A stretch of 5,144 nucleotides of DNA from Helicobacter sp. (lineage in GTDB: Bacteria > Campylobacterota > Campylobacteria > Campylobacterales > Helicobacteraceae): contig JALEPE010000049.1 in NCBI GenBank assembly GCA_022766795.1, forward strand, positions 1 through 5,144, given 5' to 3'. The notes under the pieces are model-generated. The model was given only the letters and a program-made list of their open reading frames with translations. It was not told the DNA's origin and did no database searches. This document shows positions 1-4,474 of this stretch, piece after piece. The translations under genes were made by a program, and so were the position numbers. The first letter of the stretch is position 1; the number at the start of each line of letters is the position of its first letter.

Positions 1-1
1 A

Positions 2-193
2 AAGGATTACAAAGTAGAAGCCGTGAGTGAGGGCAAAGACGCACTTGCTAAAGTTGTCGTGAAAGTAGAGTTTGAGCCTAACAGACCGGCATTTATTGGA
101 CACGGATTGCACATTGACACAATGCAAGCAACCGCTAAAGCTTATATTGGCGCACTTAATAGCTATTTGTCTATGCGTGAGTTGATGCAGTAA
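2..193 (+). CDS. leuA: 2-isopropylmalate synthase, C-terminal end (partial)
   Basis: This is the last 63 residues of a protein that begins before the window; the open frame starts at base 2 and stops at TAA 191-193. The residues (…KVEAVSEGKDALAKVVVKVEF… then GHGLHIDTMQATAKAYIGAL) match the end of the LeuA regulatory domain as I know it: the pattern G-x-G-x-x-x-D-T-x-x-A-(S/T)-A-x-A-Y-x-x-A-L, which contributes to leucine feedback binding. LeuA condenses acetyl-CoA with 2-oxoisovalerate in the first committed step of leucine synthesis, in the cytosol. The catalytic TIM barrel lies upstream and cannot be judged. A glycosyltransferase gene follows after 16 bases and may be co-transcribed. The family call is firm; a homologous synthase such as citramalate synthase (CimA) is a less likely alternative. 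Confidence 0.85.
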   Translation, partial: KDYKVEAVSEGKDALAKVVVKVEFEPNRPAFIGHGLHIDTMQATAKAYIGALNSYLSMRELMQ

Positions 194-209
194 GGAAAGG
201 AATAGAATA

Positions 210-1190
210 ATGTTAGCTTTTGATCACGCCGTCTATGGAAAATGTTATGTTCCATACTATAATATGTATGTGCCACTTACAAGCTGTAAGCCAGAAATTT
301 ACAATGCCTTAGGCGAAAGAATGGATATATTTTTCTTACGCGATGCAAGCGGTGCGCATTGCCCTTATGGTAACAACCAAAAAGTTAAAAATAGATATTT
401 TTTGTGGGATAGATTTAATTTTGCCTTAGATACACATTTCTATACGGATGCCACAGTTGGAGAGATTATGCGGGGGGGGGGGGCAAATCAGCATAATTAC
501 GCGCTTTTAACAGAACCTAGAAGTATAATCAGCCATTCTTATGATTTACTTTATGAAAATAGAATCTTAGCGGGTGAGTTTGAAAAAATTTTAACACACG
601 ATGAAAAGTTGTTGGACGCATTGCCAAATGCTATGCTTTATAGTTCTTGCAGCGTATATTGTTATAGCGGTGATGATCCTTTGCGTTGGAGTGATGAGAA
701 GTATAAAGAAAAGTGTCGTTTAATCTCTATGGTGGTGAGTGGAAAAGAATTCACCCCTTTACATTTAAAACGCAATGCTCTGGCGAAGCAGCTAGTTGGA
801 CGCGTGGATTTATTTGGAAATTTTGTCAATCGTTATATTAAACATAAATCTGTTGCATTGGATACATATTGTTATCACATTGCGTTAGAAAATGAACAAA
901 ACAAATATTATTTTACCGAAAAGATTTTAGATTGTTTCATTTCTATGACGATGCCACTTTATTTGGGAGCTGAAGCTATTGGAGAATTTTTTAATTTAGA
1001 TGGCATTATTATCCTAACTGAAGAGGATATTAGTGATTTGGAGCGATTTAATAGGATTTTAACACAATGCACCCCACAGAATTATATAGAACGATTGCCA
1101 GCTATTATTGATAATTATCATCGTAGTTTGCGCTATTTAAATAATCATAATAGACTTTATGAGGAATTGTTTTTAAACAATAAAAAATAG
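210..1190 (+). CDS. GT10-family glycosyltransferase (fucosyltransferase-like), phase-variable by a G12 tract
   Basis: Encodes 326 residues. The hallmark is the GT10 (alpha-1,3-fucosyltransferase) donor-site motif in the C-terminal half: HIALENEQ (223-230), then YYFTEKILDCF (233-243) and PLYLGA (249-254), matching the family pattern F-x-x-x-E-N-S…Y-x-T-E-K-…-P-(V/I)-Y-x-G. Members usually transfer fucose from GDP-fucose to surface glycans such as lipopolysaccharide O-chains. The N-terminal half should bind acceptor and is poorly conserved. No signal peptide or membrane span is evident, and the C-terminal heptad repeats of H. pylori FutA are absent. The ATG at 210 has GGAAAGG 9 bases upstream. 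The gene sits 16 bases after leuA. Codons 88-92 contain a run of 12 G (472-483), in frame here; changing it by one base truncates the protein at 95 or 99 residues. The exact sugar and acceptor cannot be told from sequence, and GDP-sugar donors other than fucose are possible. Confidence 0.82.
   Translation: MLAFDHAVYGKCYVPYYNMYVPLTSCKPEIYNALGERMDIFFLRDASGAHCPYGNNQKVKNRYFLWDRFNFALDTHFYTDATVGEIMRGGGANQHNYALLTEPRSIISHSYDLLYENRILAGEFEKILTHDEKLLDALPNAMLYSSCSVYCYSGDDPLRWSDEKYKEKCRLISMVVSGKEFTPLHLKRNALAKQLVGRVDLFGNFVNRYIKHKSVALDTYCYHIALENEQNKYYFTEKILDCFISMTMPLYLGAEAIGEFFNLDGIIILTEEDISDLERFNRILTQCTPQNYIERLPAIIDNYHRSLRYLNNHNRLYEELFLNNKK
472..483 (+). repeat. Poly-G tract (12 G), contingency-locus type
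   Basis: Twelve consecutive G lie inside the glycosyltransferase gene, between ATGC and CAAATCAG. At 12 G the frame reads M-R-G-G-G-A-N-Q-H and stays open to 1190. I translated both neighbours. With 13 G the frame becomes GGC AAA TCA GCA TAA, giving a 95-residue product. With 11 G it becomes CAA ATC AGC ATA ATT ACG CGC TTT TAA, giving 99 residues. Homopolymeric G/C runs of this length are known slipped-strand switches in Campylobacter and Helicobacter surface genes. In this A/T-rich genome such a run is unlikely to persist by chance. Confidence 0.93.
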
Positions 1191-1191
1191 A

Positions 1192-1237
1192 GTCTTTTGA
1201 CGTTATAAAAATGAAAAATTTTTAGGCTTTAAAAGAC
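1192..1237 (-). terminator. Possible second, A/T-rich terminator hairpin
   Basis: The outer arms GTCTTTT (1192-1198) and AAAAGAC (1231-1237) are complementary. Inside, TAAAAAT (1206-1212) and ATTTTTA (1218-1224) form a second stem. Read on the minus strand, the structure is followed by TCTATTTTTT, a T-rich tail, so it could back up the hairpin at 1249-1273 as terminator of the small minus-strand gene. On the plus strand it begins just after the glycosyltransferase stop but lacks a T run, so a role there is weaker. The stems are A/T-rich with a large internal loop, hence the modest confidence. Confidence 0.4.
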
Positions 1238-1248
1238 GGAGAGAAAAT

Positions 1249-1273
1249 TATGATGGCGAATTACGCCATCATA
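1249..1273 (-). terminator. Rho-independent terminator overlapping the end of the small CPVCG gene
   Basis: The arms TATGATGGCG (1249-1258) and CGCCATCATA (1264-1273) are a perfect 10-bp inverted repeat around a 5-base loop, AATTA (1259-1263). On the minus strand the hairpin is followed by ATTTTCTCT, a usable though imperfect U-tract. The last three codons of the minus-strand gene (ATG ATG GCG) form the upstream arm, and the stop codon (1261-1263) lies in the loop. Confidence 0.72.
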
Positions 1274-1443
1274 CTAAAGCCACATACAGGGCAACTAGAA
1301 CTACTTGAAGTAGTTTGTTGTGCTTGAGATTGCAAGTTTTGTGAGCTTGTATCTTGAGTTTGTTGCGTTTGTGTGGAATTTTGATAATCTTGCGGATTAT
1401 AGCTTGAATATCCCGCATAACTGCTAGTGCTTGTTACATTCAT
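1261..1443 (-). CDS. Small Ser/Thr/Gln-rich protein with C-terminal CPVCG motif (unknown function)
   Basis: Encodes 60 residues from the ATG at 1443-1441, chosen because AAAGGAG lies 5 bases upstream of it. A TTG codon 15 bases further upstream also opens the frame, but it would have to overlap this ribosome-binding site. I do not recognise the family. Residues 1-50 are low-complexity: about 33 of the 60 residues are Ser, Thr or Gln, four Tyr lie in the first 20, and a run of five Ser occupies 46-50. The end is C-P-V-C-G (51-55) followed by FSMMA. There is no Lys, Arg, His or Glu, only two Asp, and no signal peptide or membrane span, so it should be a disordered cytosolic peptide unless specially exported. 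CPxCG is typical of zinc knuckles, but one pair of Cys could complete a metal site only by dimerising or with a partner. A promoter-like TATAAT, a good ribosome-binding site and a dedicated terminator argue that it is a real, separately transcribed gene. Confidence 0.7.
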   Translation of the reverse strand: MNVTSTSSYAGYSSYNPQDYQNSTQTQQTQDTSSQNLQSQAQQTTSSSSSCPVCGFSMMA

Positions 1444-1472
1444 ATTTGCTCCTTTCAATAAATGATTCTTTA

Positions 1473-1478
1473 ATTATA
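1473..1478 (-). promoter_or_regulatory. Probable -10 box of the small CPVCG gene
   Basis: On the minus strand the sequence reads GGAATATAATTAAAG, containing a perfect TATAAT about 30 bases before the ATG at 1443. The expected start of transcription is near 1466, leaving a leader of roughly 22 bases that holds the AAAGGAG ribosome-binding site. No -35 box is obvious. That is usual for sigma-70 promoters in Helicobacter and Campylobacter, which rely on the -10 box and upstream T-rich DNA; here GTTTTTAAG lies upstream. Confidence 0.6.
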
Positions 1479-1552
1479 TTCCATTTTGCTAAGGCTATAC
1501 TTAAAAACACTTTCATTCCTCAAAAGGTGTAATCAAGGATTTCTTAAAGGAT

Positions 1553-2125
1553 TTAAATTGCGCAAAGTCCGATAATAATGGCAAAAATCTCACGCGCAGC
1601 CACAATAAATTCTGCACTTTCTTTTGCATAAGGGAGAATAGGGCGAATCTTTGCCAGTGAGAGTGTGTGAGAGATTTTCGAATTTTTGGATTCCGACTTT
1701 GCCTCTTGACTTTGTTCCTCTTGTTTTTTGGAAAATTTTTGGATAATTTCTAAGATTGCATTAATCTCCTTAGAAGGACATTGTTTGCCTATATCCAAAT
1801 AGATATTCTCTCTTGCGCGCGTTAAAGCGATATAAATTTTGCGATACAAAAGATTTGCTTCATAAGGATTCTTGGCAAAAAATTCTCTCGCACTTTCCCT
1901 ATTTTTTGCTTCAATAATATAAACCCCTAAAGTTGGGTGCAGCAATAGTAAGCCAATCTCAAAAATGATTCCACCTCTCTCTAGTCTTGCCTTTGGGACG
2001 AGATAGTAATTTTCCTTGTTGCTTTTATCTTTTAAAATAGAAGCAATGAAATCATATGTATAACTTTCTCTTTGTTCGTCTTGAAAATATTTTGCAAAAA
2101 TTTTTGAAATGTTTAAAAATGACAT
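1553..2125 (-). pseudogene. Remnant of a NERD-domain / UvrD-type helicase gene (internal deletion)
   Basis: An open frame of 190 residues from ATG 2125-2123 (AAGGG 6 bases upstream; a GTG one codon earlier fits worse). Residues about 35-75 resemble a NERD (nuclease-related) domain, with GGIIFEIGLLLLHPTLGVY (51-69) leading into the IIEAKN strand (70-75). In NERD proteins I would expect Glu-x-Asp in the strand before; here it is E56-I-G58, a possible Asp-to-Gly loss. Only 16 residues later comes LLYRKIYIALTRARENIYL (92-110), which matches motif VI near the C-terminus of UvrD/Rep helicases (…L-x-Y-V-A-x-T-R-A-…). No Walker A (GxGKT), DEx or other helicase motif lies between, so several hundred residues seem to have been deleted in frame. 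The rest is a Lys/Glu/Ser-rich linker (about 130-152) and a hydrophobic end. The intact relative would be a DNA helicase/nuclease of repair or defence type. It may be a decayed gene or, less likely, a retained short protein. Confidence 0.62.
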
Positions 2126-2164
2126 CACATACCCTTATTTTTTTAATTTTGTTTCAACGACTTA

Positions 2165-2170
2165 ATTATG
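2165..2170 (-). promoter_or_regulatory. Tentative -10 box for the NERD/helicase remnant
   Basis: On the minus strand TACATAATTAAG contains CATAAT, five of six matches to TATAAT, about 40 bases before the ATG at 2125. The surroundings are extremely A/T-rich, so a chance match is quite possible. Confidence 0.28.
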
Positions 2171-2237
2171 TATTATTTAAATAAATTTTTTAAAGAGTTT
2201 GCCTATCAATTTATGCTTTTATTTAAGTATGTTTGGG

Positions 2238-2243
2238 TAGAAT
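2238..2243 (+). promoter_or_regulatory. Probable -10 box of the secG-frr-pyrE operon
   Basis: TAGAAT, preceded by GTTTGGG and T-rich DNA, lies 31 bases before the secG ATG at 2275. It differs from TATAAT by one base. Transcription would begin near 2250, leaving a short leader with GAGGG as ribosome-binding site. There is no clear -35 box, as is usual in this group. It is the only good -10 candidate I see upstream of secG, and the four downstream genes are too tightly packed to need others. Confidence 0.5.
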
Positions 2244-2274
2244 GCGCGGAATTTTTTAAATCAGAGGGTAAAGT

Positions 2275-2619
2275 ATGAGTGGAATTTTATTGATTTTGCA
2301 GTTTGTGTTCGCGATTTTAATCACTATCATCGTTTTATTGCAAAAAAGTTCAAGCATTGGGCTTGGCGCATATAGCGGAAGCAATGAAAGTTTATTTGGC
2401 GCAAAAGGTCCTGCGGGATTCTTAGCAAAACTCACTTTTGGGTTAGGATTGCTATTTGTCATCAATACGATTGCATTAAGCTATCTTTATGTTCAGGATT
2501 CTAAAAAGTCCATTATTGATGAAGTAAATATCCAAATACCCATTACGCCTTCCTTGCCCTCTAGTGAGCCTCTTGCTCCTCACGCACCCGCTGCACCAAC
2601 AAATGCAGAATCCAAATAA
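2275..2619 (+). CDS. secG: Protein-export membrane protein SecG
   Basis: Encodes 114 residues. SecG is the small non-essential subunit of the SecYEG translocon in the inner membrane and assists SecA-driven export. The sequence has the family's two membrane spans (about 3-22 and 51-72). Between them is the conserved cytoplasmic stretch VLLQKSSSIGLGAYSG (20-35) and then the SLFGAKGPAGFLAKLT segment (39-54), recalling the canonical L-Q-x-G-K-G-x-x-x-G…F-G-x-x-G. After the second span comes a Pro/Ala-rich tail (about 88-114), as in many epsilonproteobacterial SecG proteins. The ATG has GAGGG upstream and begins the hydrophobic span directly. It is the first gene of the operon; frr starts 9 bases after its stop. 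Likely complete and functional. Confidence 0.93.
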   Translation: MSGILLILQFVFAILITIIVLLQKSSSIGLGAYSGSNESLFGAKGPAGFLAKLTFGLGLLFVINTIALSYLYVQDSKKSIIDEVNIQIPITPSLPSSEPLAPHAPAAPTNAESK

Positions 2620-2628
2620 AGGAATCCT

Positions 2629-3189
2629 ATGAATTTACAAGAAATCTATGCACACACTAAAGAAACAATGAATAAAAGCATTGAAGCGATGAAAAAGGAA
2701 TTTGGCACTTTGCGTAGCGGCAAAGTTTCTATTGCCATTTTAGACCATATCCACATCAATTATTATGATACACCCACCCCGCTCAATCAAGTTGGTTCTG
2801 TTATTGCCCAAGACGCAAGCACGATTGTCATCACTCCTTGGGAGAAAACCTTATTAAAAGACATTGAACGCGCAATCCAAGAAGCAAATATCGGTGTCAA
2901 TCCCAATAATGACGGCGAAACAATCAAGCTCTTTTTCCCTCCAATGACAAGTGAGCAACGCAAAGAAATTGCTAAAGAGGCTAAAAATATCGGCGAGAAA
3001 GCAAAGGTAGCGATTCGTAATATCCGCAAAGATTCTAACGACAAAGTCAAGAAATTAGAAAAAGACAAGGCAATTAGCGAAGATGAATCCAAAAAAGGAC
3101 ACGATGAGATTCAAAAATTCACCGATGATGCAACCAAAAAGATTGATGAGCTTGTGAAGCACAAAGAGGAAGAATTGCTGAAAATTTAA
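2629..3189 (+). CDS. frr: Ribosome-recycling factor
   Basis: Encodes 186 residues, the usual size for bacterial RRF (about 185). With EF-G it splits the post-termination 70S ribosome so that subunits can be reused; the gene is normally essential. Domain I is a three-helix bundle built from residues 1-30 and about 105-186, with domain II (about 31-104) inserted. Visible conserved elements are FGTLRSGK (25-32), the domain II strand STIVITPWEK (64-73), NDGETIKLFFPPMTSEQRKE (94-113) and VAIRNIRKDSND (127-138), with the two arginines (R130, R133) that contact 23S rRNA in the family. The long final helix is rich in Lys and Glu. The start has AAAGGA 6 bases upstream, and the gene lies 9 bases after secG and 8 before pyrE, implying co-transcription and probably translational coupling. 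No defect seen. Confidence 0.97.
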   Translation: MNLQEIYAHTKETMNKSIEAMKKEFGTLRSGKVSIAILDHIHINYYDTPTPLNQVGSVIAQDASTIVITPWEKTLLKDIERAIQEANIGVNPNNDGETIKLFFPPMTSEQRKEIAKEAKNIGEKAKVAIRNIRKDSNDKVKKLEKDKAISEDESKKGHDEIQKFTDDATKKIDELVKHKEEELLKI

Positions 3190-3197
3190 GGATTTCT

Positions 3198-3809
3198 ATG
3201 GATATTGCAAAAATTTATAAAGACGCAAACGCATTGCTAGAGGGGCATTTTTTACTAAGCAGTGGGCGGCATTCACCCTTTTATTTGCAATCTGCTAAAG
3301 TTTTGGAAAATCCAAAGGTTGCAGAATCCTTAGCAAAAGCTCTTGCAGAGATAATCAAGAACGCAAAAGTAGAAGTGGATTGTATTTGCTCCCCCGCTCT
3401 TGGTGGAATCCTAGCGGGATACGAGTTAGCCCGCTCACTTGGAGTGCGCTTTATCTTTACGGAGCGCGTGAATGGCTCAATGACTTTAAGACGCGGATTT
3501 GAAGTGGCTCAAGGCGAGAAAATTATCGTTTGCGAGGACATTATTACCACAGGCGGTTCAGCAATGGAATCCGCACAAGTGGTAGAAAAACTTGGTGCAA
3601 AGGTTGTAGGATATGCGGCATTAGCGAATCGTGGAATCTGTAACCGCTTTGGTGGCATACAAAATGCAGAGACCAAAGAATGTAAGTTAGCTGCGCACCT
3701 ACCACTTTTTGCATTAGAGGATTTTGTATTTGAGACCTTTGAAGCACAAGATTGCCCCCTATGCAAACAAGGAAGCACAGCAATCAAGCCCGGAAGTCGC
3801 GGAAACTAA
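3198..3809 (+). CDS. pyrE: Orotate phosphoribosyltransferase
   Basis: Encodes 203 residues. It joins orotate to PRPP to make orotidine 5'-monophosphate in de novo UMP synthesis, in the cytosol, and should be a homodimer. The PRPP-binding signature is IIVCEDIITTGGSAM (109-123), with the acidic pair E113-D114 and the TTGG phosphate loop. SGRHSPFYLQ (22-31) is the N-terminal segment contributing to the substrate site, and SPALGGILAGYELARSLG (65-82) is the pyrophosphate-binding loop region. RRGF (98-101) precedes the flexible loop. The end carries a C-P-L-C pair (186-189), which I believe is common in the longer PyrE type of Campylobacterota and some other bacteria. AAGGA sits 6 bases before the ATG. 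The RDD membrane-protein gene begins 18 bases after the stop. Complete by length and motifs. Confidence 0.95.
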   Translation: MDIAKIYKDANALLEGHFLLSSGRHSPFYLQSAKVLENPKVAESLAKALAEIIKNAKVEVDCICSPALGGILAGYELARSLGVRFIFTERVNGSMTLRRGFEVAQGEKIIVCEDIITTGGSAMESAQVVEKLGAKVVGYAALANRGICNRFGGIQNAETKECKLAAHLPLFALEDFVFETFEAQDCPLCKQGSTAIKPGSRGN

Positions 3810-3827
3810 AGCTTTCTTGGAATCTTT

Positions 3828-4349
3828 ATGCGTTGGAGAAAAGTTAAACAAAATCCAAAATCTCCACAAAAAAAACATATAGATTCCATTCAAATCCCAA
3901 AAACTCTACCCCACCAACTTGAAAAAGAATTGACGCAAAACCCAACTTCTCTACAACTTGCTCATTTTTTAGACAGGGGCAAGGCACACATCATTGACAC
4001 CTTTATGATTTACTTGCCTCTTTTGTATTTTTTAACCTATGTTGTTGTGGGTAGCGCACAAGGATTCCGTGATTCCGCTTGGGCGCAGTTTGTGGCGGTA
4101 TTTATCTATGGTAGCATCGCAGCAGTGCTTTTAACATTCAAAGGACAAACTCCGGGCAAAAAAGCCTATAATCTCTGGGTTGTGCGAGAAAGCGGCAAAA
4201 ATGTAACATTTTTGTTTGCTTTTGTGCGATTCTTTGCCTTTCTGCTCTCTGGTGCTAGTGTCGTGGGAATCCTTATGCCTCTATGGCGCAAAGACAAAAA
4301 AACATTACACGATATTTTATGCAAAACGATTGTTTTGAAAAAAGATTGA
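3828..4349 (+). CDS. RDD-family inner-membrane protein
   Basis: Encodes 173 residues. The RDD family is named for conserved Arg and two Asp residues in its first membrane spans; its members are of unknown or varied function, some linked to ion transport. Here residues 1-45 are a Lys/Gln/Pro-rich cytoplasmic tail, followed by LDRGKAHIIDTF (48-59), which carries the Asp-Arg and Asp of the motif. Likely spans are about 57-75, 86-105 and 130-152. Between the second and third is the family's hallmark GQTPGKKAYNLWVVRESGKNV (106-126), and the end has KTLHDILCKTIVL (158-170), equivalent to the usual …LHDxxxxTxVV. The start ATG has only a weak GGA ahead. It follows pyrE by 18 bases; I recall the same arrangement as HP1256-HP1258 in H. 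pylori, so it is the last gene of the operon. Function not predictable. Confidence 0.85.
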   Translation: MRWRKVKQNPKSPQKKHIDSIQIPKTLPHQLEKELTQNPTSLQLAHFLDRGKAHIIDTFMIYLPLLYFLTYVVVGSAQGFRDSAWAQFVAVFIYGSIAAVLLTFKGQTPGKKAYNLWVVRESGKNVTFLFAFVRFFAFLLSGASVVGILMPLWRKDKKTLHDILCKTIVLKKD

Positions 4350-4373
4350 CAAGAATATATTGCGACAATCTTT
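4341..4373 (+). terminator. Weak terminator-like hairpin after the RDD gene
   Basis: AAAGATTG (4341-4348) and CAATCTTT (4366-4373) are perfect 8-bp complements with a 17-base loop. The left arm includes the end of the RDD gene. A run of five T comes only 7 bases after the stem (4381-4385), and the stem has few G/C pairs, so it would be an inefficient terminator. Some read-through from the operon into cas9 is therefore plausible. Confidence 0.35.
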
Positions 4374-4445
4374 GAGTATGTTTTTAGCTTTCTAATGGAT
4401 TGCTACTTCTCACAAAAAGATAATGGTAAATTGCGTTATTTAGGC

Positions 4446-4451
4446 TATAAT
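4446..4451 (+). promoter_or_regulatory. Probable -10 box of cas9
   Basis: TAGGCTATAATG contains a perfect TATAAT 23 bases before the cas9 ATG. The predicted transcription start near 4458 leaves a leader of only about 17 bases. A -35 box is not evident, as expected in this group. The context suggests that cas9 has its own constitutive-looking promoter rather than depending on the operon upstream. Confidence 0.62.
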
Positions 4452-4474
4452 GTTTAAAAACTTGTGGGGTTGTG

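Noticed and set aside
1444..1458. Upstream TTG start for the small CPVCG protein (65 residues)
   Set aside because: The codon lies immediately before the AAAGGAG site that serves the ATG at 1443 and has no site of its own.
2256..2465. Minus-strand frame opposite secG
   Set aside because: Antisense to the SecG spans and running into the probable operon leader; no support as a gene.
2787..3092. Minus-strand frame opposite frr
   Set aside because: Antisense to a highly conserved gene, with no ribosome-binding site and a composition expected from a reversed frame.
3509..3787. Two minus-strand frames opposite pyrE
   Set aside because: Both overlap the PRPP-binding region on the other strand and have no family resemblance; shadows of pyrE.
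4395..4457. A 20-codon plus-strand frame (MDCYFSQ…) just before cas9
   Set aside because: No ribosome-binding site (TTTCTA precedes the ATG); it runs through the cas9 -10 box and is short enough to be chance.
4350..4474. tracrRNA or leader sequence upstream of cas9
   Set aside because: Neither strand shows an anti-repeat, a G/C-rich hairpin series or a terminal T run resembling the C. jejuni tracrRNA; only the weak A/T hairpin and the -10 box are present.
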